A DNA stretch of 64,000 bases from Caldichromatium japonicum. Its GTDB lineage: Bacteria > Pseudomonadota > Gammaproteobacteria > Chromatiales > Chromatiaceae. The DNA lies in assembly GCF_011290485.1 (NCBI RefSeq), contig NZ_CP048029.1:1285155-1349154 (forward strand), given 5' to 3'. A program made the translations under genes and the position numbers. Below, in pieces: positions 1 to 7,672 of this stretch; position 1 is the stretch's first letter; every line of letters starts with the position of its first letter. The notes under the pieces were generated by a model. It did not search any database. It had not been told where the DNA came from and saw only the letters and a program-made list of their open reading frames with translations.

Positions 1-794
1 TGCAAGAAGCGCCGTTCCTCGCGTAAGGACTCCTCGGTCTGTTTACGCTCGGTGATATCTCGTCCGAGCACGACAAGCCCCTTGCGCCGACCATCCGGCT
101 CAAAGAGCGGGACCTTGGTCACGTCATAGACCTTGACCGAGCCATCGGGTCGCCGGATCACCTCCTCCCCGCGCGAGAGGCCGTTTGCCTGCCAGGCGCG
201 CTCGTCGCTCGCCTCGCAGCACAAAAAGGCATCGCGGTAACAGGGATGGGTCTCGGTGGCGAGCTCGCAGTCGGTCTTGCCGCGATAATCGACCCCCGTG
301 AGACAAAAGAGCTCGAGGTCGGCAGTATTGGCCTCGAGCCACCGCCCCTCGCGATCTTTGAAACAGATGATATCTGGGCTGGAATTGATCAGGGTGCGCA
401 GGCGCTCTTCGCTCGCTTGCAGGGACTCCTCTGCCTGTCTGCGGGCACTGATATCCTGGGCAAAGCCGCAGACCAAGGGGCCATTGAGTCCCTCGATGAG
501 AAAGGCGTTGACCTCGACGGGGTAGAGGCTGCCGTCGCGCCGCCGGTGGAATGACTCGATGCGGCTATGATTGCCATTATTTTTCTGCAGGAACTCGATG
601 AATGCCCGCCAGGCGGCCATTGAGTAACGGGTGTCGATATCCCAGATGTTCAACCCGATGATCTCTTGGCAGCTATAACCCAGCGCCTTGACGGCTGCAG
701 CATTGACCTGGATGATCCGCCCATCAAGGTCCAGCCAATAGACCTCAACCGGTGTATATTCGAGGGCGACACGTGCTATATCATCGGGGAACAT
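1..794 (-). CDS. PAS-domain sensory protein, C-terminus outside window
   Basis: Reading the minus strand from an ATG at 794 gives an open frame of about 264 codons that leaves the window without a stop. Two successive PAS/PAC units are visible. The first spans about residues 8-125 and contains 'VNAAAVKALGYSCQEIIG' and a closing 'GFAQDISARRQAEESLQ'. The second spans about 126-255 with 'LINSSPDIICFKDREGRWLE' and 'VLGRDITERKQTEESL'. The D-I-S/T-x-R/E-R-x-x-E-E pattern is the usual PAC-to-linker helix. An in-frame TAG lies eight codons upstream and an AAGGG sits 9 nt before the ATG, so this start is well placed. No membrane segment is seen, so the protein is probably cytosolic. The output module (histidine kinase or GGDEF/EAL) is not in the window, so its function beyond signal sensing cannot be given. 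Confidence 0.85.
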   Translation of the reverse strand, partial: MFPDDIARVALEYTPVEVYWLDLDGRIIQVNAAAVKALGYSCQEIIGLNIWDIDTRYSMAAWRAFIEFLQKNNGNHSRIESFHRRRDGSLYPVEVNAFLIEGLNGPLVCGFAQDISARRQAEESLQASEERLRTLINSSPDIICFKDREGRWLEANTADLELFCLTGVDYRGKTDCELATETHPCYRDAFLCCEASDERAWQANGLSRGEEVIRRPDGSVKVYDVTKVPLFEPDGRRKGLVVLGRDITERKQTEESLREERRFL

Positions 795-864
795 CGATGC
801 GATCCCTTGTAGATCACTCTAGGTCCTCTTCTCAATCGTGCGCATAGTGCTATGTCATATGCAA

Positions 865-1753
865 GCGAGGTTGCATAAATCGTTCACAGTCACTGACATG
901 GCGAGGGGCTGTTCACAGTGGGTGAAGTCTGGTCATATCCTGACTTTTGCGCAGGAGTCAGGATGGAGCGGAAGATGTTATGAGATGAGCGGTGGGCACG
1001 CATTGAGCAGCTGTTACCGGGGAAGAAGAGCGATCCGGGTTGCACAGCGAGGGACAACCGGCGCGTTGTCGAAGCCGTGCTCTGGATCATGCGCACCGGC
1101 TGTCTGTGGCGCGATTTGCCAGCCGAGCTGGGCCACTGGCACCGGACATATGTGCCGGACATATGTGCGTTTCTCGCGCTGGCGCGAGAAAGGTGTTTGG
1201 GAGCGCGTGGCCGCCGCACTGCAAGGCGATGCCGACATGGAGCATCTGTTCATCGACTCGACCATCGTGCGCACCCACTCACATTCTGCTGGCGCCCCAA
1301 AAAAGCGGGCCAACAGGAAATCGGTCGCTTGCGGGGCGGGTTGACGACCAAACTGCACGTTGCGGTGGATGCCTTGGGCAATCCGCTGCGCGTCATTCTC
1401 TCGGCAGGGCAGGTCGCCGACATCGAGCAGGCCGCGGCGTTGATCCAGGACCAACCGACCGAGTGCGTCATTGCCGACAAGGGTTACGACTCGGATGCCC
1501 TTGTCGAAACGGTGACCGCACAGGGCAGCCAGGCGGTCATCCCCCCACGCTCCAACCGACTCAATCCGCGCTCGTTCAACCGGCATCTCTACAAAAACCG
1601 CAATCTGATCAAGCGCTTCTTCTGTCGCATCCAGCAATTCAGACGCATCGCCACGCGCTACGACAAGCTCGCCTCGTCTTCCCTGTCGTTCGTTTATCTG
1701 GCTTGCACCATCGCCTGATTGACTTGATTGAGAATACACTCTAGCAACCTCGC
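865..1753 (+). mobile_element. IS5 family (IS427-like) insertion sequence, inactive
   Basis: A 10-bp perfect inverted repeat, GCGAGGTTGC at 865-874 and its complement at 1744-1753, brackets about 889 bp. That is a normal size for the IS427 group of IS5. The interior encodes a DDE transposase split into two frames, as in that group. The exact ends and target duplication are uncertain because the outer bases of the repeat may belong to the host. The transposase is broken (see its own entry), so the copy should be immobile unless complemented. Confidence 0.75.
963..1718 (+). pseudogene. IS5/IS427-type transposase, broken
   Basis: The conserved start DERWARIEQLLPGKKSDPG is readable from about 984, but an in-frame TGA at 981-983 separates it from the only nearby ATG (963). 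A 13-bp direct tandem duplication (1144-1156, repeated from 1157) then shifts the frame inside the HRTYVRFSRW segment. The following frame carries 'DADMEHLFIDSTIVRTHSHS' with the first catalytic Asp. The next shift, at A6G (1299-1305), is the programmed -1 slippage site normal for IS427-type orfA-orfB. The orfB part holds the DKGYDSDAL motif and the C-terminal 'RNLIKRFFCRIQQFRR' with the conserved Glu position replaced or missing. The TGA and the 13-bp duplication are therefore the true lesions; the A6G shift is not. Confidence 0.8.
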
Positions 1754-1815
1754 ATGTCCGGGCACCAGGCCGAATGACCGCGCCGTTTTGCATCGCTAGG
1801 AGGTTATTTTATATA

Positions 1816-2130
1816 TTGATAAGAGACACATGCTTTTGAAATTGAGTGAGCTGTCCAGATGTCGTGGGCATGGAAAGACGAGACATGAGATTGCTGTCGT
1901 TTACCGATTCGGCGCGCCTATGAGCAAAGCCCGCCGGCGGGCAAGACGTGGCTTGAGGAGACCTACCCGGACATTGCCCGGCGCGCCAAGGGCGATCTGA
2001 AGAAGGCGACCGTCAGCCACCTGCGCCGCCTTCTCAATTCCCCCCAACGCATCATGCGCTACTTTGCGCTACTTCCAGCATCCCAAGCTCCATGATGCCG
2101 CGTAATATAAATTCATTGGTTTCGGATCAA
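1816..2130 (+). mobile_element. IS630-type remnant, copy 1 (internally deleted)
   Basis: This 315-bp segment starts TTGATAAGAGACACATG and ends with the complement of TTGATCCGAAACCAATG, an imperfect terminal inverted repeat. It is flanked on both sides by TA (1814-1815 and 2131-2132), the target duplication of IS630/Tc1 elements. Inside, it keeps the transposase N-terminus 'MERRDMRLLSF', then jumps to a mid-protein piece 'WLEETYPDIARRAK', which joins directly to the C-terminal 'GDLKKATVSHLRRL'. A 10-bp tandem duplication (CGCTACTTTG type) disrupts 'IMRYFQHPKL' near the end. A second copy with a different internal deletion is at 55808-56247. It has no coding capacity of its own. Confidence 0.75.
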
Positions 2131-2250
2131 TAACACCGAATCATCGGTGACATGGGCCCGCGGATGGATCAAAGGAATAAACGCCGTAGTCTTGATTGGA
2201 TGCCACTCATAGATCGAACCGATGAGATCTCTGATCACTGCGCCCCACAT
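2113..2250 (-). pseudogene. ADP-ribosylglycohydrolase, 5' fragment
   Basis: A 45-codon minus-strand frame opens with AAGGAGG followed by ATG at 2250. It reads MWGAVIRDLIGSIYEWH, then an 'IKTT-F' stretch and 'VTDDSVL'. This matches the extreme N-terminus of ADP-ribosylglycohydrolases, where the TDDT/S motif supplies metal-binding Asp residues. The frame runs into the end of the IS630-type remnant at 2130 and stops at a TGA inside its terminal repeat, so roughly 85% of the gene is gone. The good ribosome-binding site shows it was once a genuine gene start. Whether it belonged to an anti-phage or a DraG-type regulatory system cannot be judged from 45 residues. Confidence 0.65.
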
Positions 2251-2326
2251 CTTTTTCCTCCTTACATGCGTATTGATCAACCTAGGCGGATCAAGCCTGC
2301 TGCCATGCTGAGATACCCGCCGTCGC

Positions 2327-3673
2327 TTAAGGTCCGAGCAGTCCAGCGATCCCCTCGAGGCTCAGGGCTGCGATCTCGGGAAGGCCCCCGCCGAGCAGAC
2401 CGCGCAGCTCGCCGTATATGCCGACAGTATTGAAGATTGCCCGTTCGACCTGTTTCTCCCGCTCCTTCCAGAGCTTTTCCATTGCCCGCCGTTCGCGATT
2501 GAGTTGATCCTGGAGGGCGGTCAATGACTCGACGATCGCCGCAACCCGCTGGCGGAAGGCATCGCTTGCGAGATAGTCATAGACCGCTGCCATCTTTTCC
2601 TGCCTGCCTTCAGCTGCTGCCTGGGCGAAGGCGACCTGGATGAGCTGCTCGCGTAAGGCCACGGCCAAAGCGGGCCAGGTACGGCGGCTAGCTACCCAGA
2701 CCCCATCGATCAGCCCGAACTCATAGACGCCATCAGGCAAGACAGTCGAGACCAGGACCGCGAGATTGCCCCCAGCGGCCCGCAGATCGTCCTTGAGCTT
2801 GGGGATCCAGGTGATCGACCAATGCTTGGTGTTCTTGGTCTCCCAGACGATGCGCCCGCAGACCTGACCGCGGTGGTTCTTGACCGTCTGGATGAGGTCG
2901 GCGCCTGCGACCCCCTTGGGCACAGGTGCGACCTCATCGAGGGGGAAGCGCTGAGCCAAGGCCGCCTGGATGTCGAGCTCCAGGACTTCGCCCTGGAGCT
3001 CTTGGCTGCCTTGTTCGCTTTTGCGTTGCAGGTCAGCGATGACGCGGCGCAGGTCCTCGAGCTGTTTGTCTTTTTCCTTCAGTTTCAAGTCTTGCTCAGC
3101 GGTCAGCATCTGACGCACATGGGTCTCCCAGTCGGCGCGCTGCGCTGCGACCTGACGGGCGACCTCAAGATCGAGCATTTGGGCGCGCGCTTCTAGGGCT
3201 GCGGCCTGTTGTCTAAGCGCAAGCTCGGACTGTTGGGCGCGTTCGCGCGTCTCCCGTTCAGCGGCAAGCCTGGCCTCGAGCGCTTGGCGTTCGCGCTCGG
3301 CTGACGCGCGTACCCGCTGCTCGGCCTGGGCGATGAGCACCTGTTGATGCTCCCTAAACTCGCAACGCAGGCGTTCCTCGGTCTCGAGGCGGGCGCGCTC
3401 GATCTCCTGCTGGCGCGCCTGTTCAAGCTCAAGCGCCTTCTGCTGCAAGGCGAGCGTCCGCGCCTCGGACTCGGCGATCCTTGCCTGGTATTCGGCCAGC
3501 AGGCGTTCGAGGGTCTGCAGTTTGGCCTGGGCGCGCTGCTCAGCCTCGCGGACAGTGGCTTGGATGCGCGCCTGCTGTTCGGCCTCGAGACTAGCGCGCA
3601 CCTGGGCGCTGAGCCCCTCATTCAGGGTAAAGCTGTGTTCGCAACGCGGGCAGGTGATAGAGAGTTCGGTCAT
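2327..3673 (-). CDS. DUF2130 family coiled-coil protein
   Basis: This is a 448-residue cytosolic protein. The N-terminus MTELSITCPRCEHSF has a CPxC half zinc ribbon, typical of DUF2130. Residues about 25-235 are a long Ala/Glu/Gln/Arg-rich coiled coil. From about 240 follows the globular DUF2130 core with 'QAALAQRFPLDEVAPVPKG', 'KGVAGADLIQTV', 'GRIVWETKNTKHWSITWIPK' and 'LKDDLRAA', which resembles a PD-(D/E)xK nuclease fold (D-x(n)-E-x-K). The start at 3673 is preferred over an ATG 53 codons upstream because of family alignment and a GAGGA before it. The reading frame is intact although its neighbours are decayed. The molecular role of the family is not established; association with nucleic-acid processing or defence is inference from the core motif and the setting. 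Confidence 0.75.
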   Translation of the reverse strand: MTELSITCPRCEHSFTLNEGLSAQVRASLEAEQQARIQATVREAEQRAQAKLQTLERLLAEYQARIAESEARTLALQQKALELEQARQQEIERARLETEERLRCEFREHQQVLIAQAEQRVRASAERERQALEARLAAERETRERAQQSELALRQQAAALEARAQMLDLEVARQVAAQRADWETHVRQMLTAEQDLKLKEKDKQLEDLRRVIADLQRKSEQGSQELQGEVLELDIQAALAQRFPLDEVAPVPKGVAGADLIQTVKNHRGQVCGRIVWETKNTKHWSITWIPKLKDDLRAAGGNLAVLVSTVLPDGVYEFGLIDGVWVASRRTWPALAVALREQLIQVAFAQAAAEGRQEKMAAVYDYLASDAFRQRVAAIVESLTALQDQLNRERRAMEKLWKEREKQVERAIFNTVGIYGELRGLLGGGLPEIAALSLEGIAGLLGP

Positions 3674-4197
3674 CGAGCGTCCTCGCACGGTCGAGATCTG
3701 GGTTGAGCCGGGCAAGCTGGAGCAAGGGCCCCGCCCTGGACCGTCCTGATGGCCTCGACCAGCCAGCCATAACCGATCCGCTCCTGTTGCGGATGCAGAC
3801 GAGGGGCAGCCGATCTTGACATAGGTCAACATAGAGCTCGGACTCTGCCGGCGTCAAGCAGGCCAGATCGTGGCGGACGGGGGCGTACTCCTTGGTCCGA
3901 TGGGCGCGATGGGCGAGCAGAGTGGAGCGATCCATCCATCAGCAAGGAGACCACCTTGGGGGAAATGATTGCGCAGCCCGTCGAGGATGGCAAAGCCGTG
4001 GGTATCCAGATCGCCCCAGTAATAGAGCTGGCAGGCATTGAGCCAAGGGCCCTGGGCCAGCGCCTCCCACCCATAGCCGGTGTCGATGATCTTCTGCATC
4101 TTCTCGAATTGCTCCAGCGTCCCCACCCTGATCCCTTGGCGGTCAATGGCCCCGGCTACGAACCGCGCCTCGACCGGGGTGTCAATAAACAGCAGTC
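3672..4197 (-). pseudogene. JetD-like (DUF2220, Wadjet) C-terminal remnant
   Basis: The signature '[20 protein letters not shown]' is the TOPRIM-like D-x-D motif region of DUF2220/JetD, the nuclease subunit of Wadjet plasmid-defence systems. Downstream pieces in other frames follow the family order: VVSLLMD, '[20 protein letters not shown]', '[12 protein letters not shown]' and [13 protein letters not shown]. At least three frameshifts separate them, one from a 4-bp GGAT tandem duplication near 3930. The last frame ends in a TGA that overlaps the DUF2130 ATG. Upstream of [10 protein letters not shown] the sequence no longer matches what I recall of JetD, so the left part is probably foreign or rearranged. 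No JetA, JetB or JetC genes are present. Confidence 0.6.
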
Positions 4198-4216
4198 TGC
4201 TGGGCTCTGCAACCCC

Positions 4217-4516
4217 GAAAAGTTCCCTACCTTTCAGGACCCCTTTGCCGGCAGCGCGCTGCCACTGGAGGCGCAGCGCTTGTGGCTTGAGGCCTATGCC
4301 AGCGACCTCAACCCCGTGGCGATCACCATTAGCAAGGCCATGATCGAAATCCCGTGGCGCTTTGCCGTCCGCCCGCCGGTGTCGCTGGGAACGCAGGCGC
4401 CCTTGGGAACACCGGTCTCTGGCCGGCTAGCGAGCGGGAGGGACGCTCGCGTTCCCGATACCAAGGCCCTATATCCTCTACGAGCGCAAGCTCAGGCCGA
4501 AGACGCGCGCGCCTAA
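4217..4516 (+). pseudogene. DUF1156-type DNA adenine methylase fragment
   Basis: The frame from 4217 reads '[20 protein letters not shown]', then '[20 protein letters not shown]', then '[11 protein letters not shown]'. This is the SAM-binding FxGxG-like (DPFAG) and following region of the large DUF1156 Zn-ribbon DNA methylases. The usual length of that family is near 900-1000 residues; only about 60 are left. The match is then interrupted by a palindrome-bounded insert (4387-4456), after which a short family-like tail (about ten residues, [10 protein letters not shown]) resumes in another frame. No start codon or upstream catalytic segment is present, so this is a dead scrap. Confidence 0.55.
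4387..4456. repeat. Palindrome-bounded GC-rich insert in methylase fragment
   Basis: GGGAACGC at 4387-4394 is mirrored by GCGTTCCC at 4449-4456, and the flanks of each arm (AGGCGCCC against GGGACGCTC) pair imperfectly. The roughly 70-bp unit interrupts DUF1156 coding similarity, so it looks like a small inserted repeat. Only this copy was noticed in the window. Confidence 0.45.
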
Positions 4517-4645
4517 AATGAGCTGATCACCGCTGCACCGGGCTGCCCTCAATGCTCGAAAGCCCCTGCCAGCCATGCAGGACTGGTCTTCAGCAGCGGC
4601 TCGAGCTGTTTCCCAAGCGACCACGCAATCATCCGGGACATGACA

Positions 4646-5245
4646 CTAAGGTACGTGCCCGCCCATCAGTGACCTGAGATCTTGAGCCAAGGCCGCGCCG
4701 TCCTGGGCAACAGGCAGGATGGCAATCAGGCGTCTATCTGGGGCGATGACCAATAGATCAGGGCGATCGGCCATTGCAAGGCCTAGGGCATTGCGCAGGG
4801 TAGAGATCATCTCCGGCTCACCAGACAGGAGATGCAGGGCAGGGGACAGACGTGCGAAGTCGCGCGCCAGCTCCAGGCGTTCGGTGCCTTGTACCAGGAC
4901 CAATTGCAGTGCAGTGAGCAACTTGGGCTGATCGGCGAGGCGATTGCGCGTCTCGATCAGGCGCTGCACCGCACGCTGACCCAACTCGCCTGCGAGATCG
5001 CCAAAGGCCAAAAGGGTCCAATGCCCCTCCAAGGACGCGCGATCGAATCTGACGCCAAAAGGATCGCGCAGCGCAAAATCAGGCAACTCGAGCGGTGGAT
5101 CAAGCCGCACCCCCTGGATGGCTGGCGGGCCTTGGCGCGCCATCTGGACCTGATTGCCCCATTGATAGCCGACAACAAACAGCAACATTGCCAGGAGCGC
5201 CAAGGCCAGGCGCACGAGGGGCGGATGACGGTTGGGGAAAAACAT
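4646..5245 (-). CDS. Sco1/redoxin-like membrane-anchored protein lacking the CxxxC motif
   Basis: This is a 199-residue protein. An N-terminal hydrophobic helix (about residues 9-28, 'LVRLALALLAMLLFVVGYQW') probably anchors it in the inner membrane with the rest periplasmic. The core has the Sco1/SenC order: 'LPDFALRDPFGVRFDRASLE', then GHWTLLAFGD, where family members normally continue into CPxxC. Here the segment is GDLAGELGQRAVQ without cysteine. C-terminal strands 'LVIAPDRRLIAILPV' also fit a thioredoxin fold. The ATG at 5245 is chosen because the upstream extension from a TTG adds only 11 residues before the anchor. It cannot bind copper or do thiol exchange by the usual residues, so it may be a structural or assembly relative. 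Family assignment is moderate. Confidence 0.6.
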   Translation of the reverse strand: MFFPNRHPPLVRLALALLAMLLFVVGYQWGNQVQMARQGPPAIQGVRLDPPLELPDFALRDPFGVRFDRASLEGHWTLLAFGDLAGELGQRAVQRLIETRNRLADQPKLLTALQLVLVQGTERLELARDFARLSPALHLLSGEPEMISTLRNALGLAMADRPDLLVIAPDRRLIAILPVAQDGAALAQDLRSLMGGHVP

Positions 5246-6012
5246 GCAGTCTGAACCTGGATTAAGCTGGTAAGGCAATAGATTGGATTGATGACAAGGG
5301 TCACATCATGCGCGCAGCGGCCTTGATCCTGGCGCAGTTCTATCTCAACCACCGGTGGCGTTTCAAGCTCTTGGGTTTGGGTGTAGCAGGGGTGGCGGCA
5401 TTGTTGCTGATCCAGGTCCTGTTGCGCGAGGTCAGTTGGCTGGACCTACCTGCTGGTTGGCTCGATGAAGGCCTGTAGCTGGCAATCTTTTGTGCGGCCC
5501 TGGCCTGCGAATATCTGGATTCGAGCCTGGGGATGGGCTATGGGACGACACTCACGCCCTTGCTGTTGCTAATCGGCCTTGACCCGCTCAATATCGTCCC
5601 TGCCGTGCTCCTCTCCGAGCTGATGACCGGTCTGGCCGCCGGTATCATGCATCATCGGGATGGCAACATCGATCTCATCGGTGATCCACAGGCGCGATAC
5701 ACCCTATGGCTCCTGGCGGCCTTGAGCACATTGGGTGCAGCGAGCGCCGCCCTGGTCGCGATCCGGCTCCCAGGCCCCTGGCTGACCCTGACGATCGCAG
5801 TCATCATCTTGGCCATGGGCGCAATCACCCTGCTTACCGCCCGTCGCCGGATCTGCTACCGGGTCGAGGGGATCTTGGCGCTTGGCCTGGTCGCTGCCTT
5901 CAACAAGGGCTTAAGCGGCGGGGGCTATGGCCCCTTGGTGACCCGGTGCACGGCAAGCCCCGTCGTTGAGGGCGGGGAAGGATAGCGCGGACGGCGCAGC
6001 CGTCCTTTGGTT

Positions 6013-6381
6013 TCAGTGTGGTTTCTGCTGCTGTTCGATATATTGGCGCACGATGGAAATTGGTGCGCCGCCACAACTTGAGGCGAAGTAGGACGGCGAC
6101 CACAGCACGCCCTTCCAGTAGCGCCGTTGGAGATCGGGCCGCTCTTGGCGCAGCAGGCGGCTGGATGCGCCTTTGAGGCTATTCACGAGGCTGGAGACGG
6201 CAACCTTGGGCGGGTACTCTACCAACAGGTGGACATGATCGTCCTCGCCGTCCATCTTGATCAGTTGTGCTTCAAAATCCGTGCAGACGTTGGTGAAGAT
6301 CGTTCGCGGTTGTGCGATGGCATCGCCGTTGAACACATTGCGGCGATGGTCATCGACCAAGAGACTGATTGAGCTATGCAA
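6013..6381 (-). CDS. tnpA: IS200/IS605 TnpA (Y1 HUH transposase), shortened at N-terminus
   Basis: This encodes a single-strand DNA transposase of the Y1 HUH type. 'MDGEDDHVHLLVEYPPKVAV' contains the HxH metal-binding pair and 'APISIVRQYIEQQQ' the catalytic tyrosine, followed by the usual C-terminus. The N-terminus is shorter than in relatives: after HSISLLV the expected beta-strand leading to a 'TKYRRNVF'-like motif is cut to DDHRRNVF, about 12-15 residues missing. The only reasonable start is a TTG at 6381, overlapping the tnpB start on the other strand. The C-terminal motifs are intact, but loss of the first strand may impair folding or dimerisation. Confidence 0.7.
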   Translation of the reverse strand: MHSSISLLVDDHRRNVFNGDAIAQPRTIFTNVCTDFEAQLIKMDGEDDHVHLLVEYPPKVAVSSLVNSLKGASSRLLRQERPDLQRRYWKGVLWSPSYFASSCGGAPISIVRQYIEQQQKPH

Positions 6382-7530
6382 CGGCTTCAAGCCTTCAAAT
6401 TTGAGTTGAAGCCCAACGGCGATCAGGCGCGCGACCTGCGCCGCTTCGCGGGGTCGTGCCGCTTCGTCTACAACCGGGCGCTGGCGTTGCAACAGGAGCG
6501 GTATGCGACCGGCGAAAAGAAGCTTGGCTATTTTGGACTGAGCAAGCTACTTACCGAGTGGCGCAACAGCACGGAGACGGCGTGGCTGGCTGATGTCCCG
6601 GTTCATCCCTTGCAGCAGTCTCTCAAGGATCTGGACCAGGCCTACGCCAACTTTTTCGCCAAGCGCGCGGACGCGCCGCGCTTCAAGAAGAAAGGGCAAT
6701 CCGACAGTTTCCGTTACTCCGATTCGGAAAAAATCAAACTCGACCAGGCCAACAGCCGTATCTTCCTGCCGAAACTTGGCTGGCTGAGGTATCGCAACAG
6801 CCGTGAGGTGCTTGGCGTGGTGAAGAACGTCACCGTGAGCCAGTCCGGCGGCAAGTGGTTCGTGAGTATCCAGACCGAGCGCGAGGTAGAGCGGCCCATC
6901 CCGCAGGGTGGCGCAGTTGGCATCGACATGGGCATTGTCCGCTTCGCCACCTTGAGCGACGGGACGGTCTACGCCCCGCTCAATAGTTTCAAGCGGCATG
7001 AGACGCGCTTGCGCAAGGCGCAACAGGCGCTCTCCCGCAAGGTGAAATTCAGCAACAACTGGAAGAAGGCGAAAGCCAGAGTCCAGCGCATTCATTCCCG
7101 CATCCGTAATGCCCGCCGCGACTTCCTACATAAGACCTCGACCGCGATCAGCAAAAACCACGCGATGGTGTGTATCGAGGACTTGCAGGTAGGGAACATG
7201 ACCAAGTCGGCGGCTGGGACAATCGCACAGCCGGGCAGAAACGTTCGGGGCAAGTCTGGCCTAAACAAGTCCATTCTCGACCAGGGCTGGTTTGAGTTTC
7301 GCCGGCAACTGGACTACAAGCTGGCATGGCGGGGTGGCTGGCTCATTGCCGTGCCGCCGCAGAACACAAGCCGCACCTGCCCGTGCTGCGGCCATGTGTC
7401 GGCGGACAACCGCCAGACGCAAGATCGGTTCGAGTGCGTGGAATGCGGCTTTAAGGAAAACGCCGATGTGGTCGGCGCGATCAATGTGCTAAGGGCGGGA
7501 CACGGCAGACGCTTCTGTCGGGATGTGTGA
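6376..7530 (+). CDS. tnpB: TnpB, RNA-guided nuclease of IS605-type element
   Basis: This is a 384-residue TnpB, the family ancestral to Cas12. An N-terminal helix-turn-helix/REC part ('FKFELKPNGDQARDLRRFAG') is followed by the RuvC residues D184 (VGIDMGIVRF), E268 (VCIEDL) and D364 (NADVVGAIN). The zinc ribbon is C335/C338 and C354/C357. All catalytic and metal ligands are present. The extreme C-terminus 'RAGHGRRFCRDV' differs from relatives; the expected ending (GRKQEPTGAT) lies in another frame just downstream, so a late +/-1 frameshift has trimmed only the tail. By known TnpB biology the guide would come from host DNA just after the right end (from 7673), and the target-adjacent motif from the bases before the left end. 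Activity is inference. Confidence 0.9.
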   Translation: MQRLQAFKFELKPNGDQARDLRRFAGSCRFVYNRALALQQERYATGEKKLGYFGLSKLLTEWRNSTETAWLADVPVHPLQQSLKDLDQAYANFFAKRADAPRFKKKGQSDSFRYSDSEKIKLDQANSRIFLPKLGWLRYRNSREVLGVVKNVTVSQSGGKWFVSIQTEREVERPIPQGGAVGIDMGIVRFATLSDGTVYAPLNSFKRHETRLRKAQQALSRKVKFSNNWKKAKARVQRIHSRIRNARRDFLHKTSTAISKNHAMVCIEDLQVGNMTKSAAGTIAQPGRNVRGKSGLNKSILDQGWFEFRRQLDYKLAWRGGWLIAVPPQNTSRTCPCCGHVSADNRQTQDRFECVECGFKENADVVGAINVLRAGHGRRFCRDV

Positions 7531-7672
7531 TGAGCATGTCAGCCCGGATGGCCTGTGGATCGAGCCGCGCTGGCGGCCGGAAGCAGGAACCCACCGGAGC
7601 GACTTAGGCGTGGCTCAATGCTGCGCCTAAGCGCAGTAGGAATTTCCGGCCTCAGGCCGGGGAGGATGTCAA
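7500..7672 (+). ncRNA. Putative omegaRNA scaffold (3' end of IS605-type element)
   Basis: In IS605-type elements the guide RNA overlaps the 3' end of tnpB and runs to the right end. Here this stretch contains a possible stem around GACTTAGGCGTGGC and CTGCGCCTAAGC (7601-7633) and the terminal hairpin CCGGCCTCAGGCCGG (about 7646-7660), ending in TCAA. The call rests on position and these foldbacks only; the 5' end is not defined. Confidence 0.35.

Larger units (their letters stand above)
5943..7672 (+). mobile_element. IS605-type element (divergent tnpA and tnpB)
   Basis: The ends are fixed by the interrupted TSUP reading frame: host codons rejoin if 5943-7672 (plus or minus one base) is removed. 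The right end finishes with TCAA (7669-7672), as in IS608-like elements. The left insertion point follows GTGAC. There is no target duplication, as expected for this single-strand transposing family. Subterminal hairpins are visible: CCCCGTCGTTGAGGGCGGGG near 5959-5978 at the left end and CCGGCCTCAGGCCGG near 7646-7660 at the right. It carries a minus-strand tnpA and a plus-strand tnpB whose starts overlap at about 6376-6381. Confidence 0.85.

Noticed and set aside
1014..1793. 259-codon minus-strand frame across the IS5-type element
   Set aside because: It is antisense to a recognisable transposase and has no protein-like motif; high-GC antisense frames of this length are common here.
2152..2433. 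93-codon plus-strand frame
   Set aside because: It overlaps the antisense ADP-ribosylglycohydrolase start (with a true RBS) and the DUF2130 end; composition is not protein-like.
3672..4197. A complete Wadjet (JetABCD) system
   Set aside because: Only a frameshifted JetD-like C-terminus is present; JetA, JetB and JetC are absent and DUF2130 is not one of them.
3956..4516. 186-codon plus-strand frame read as one gene
   Set aside because: Its first half is antisense to the JetD-like remnant; only the part from 4217 carries DUF1156 similarity.
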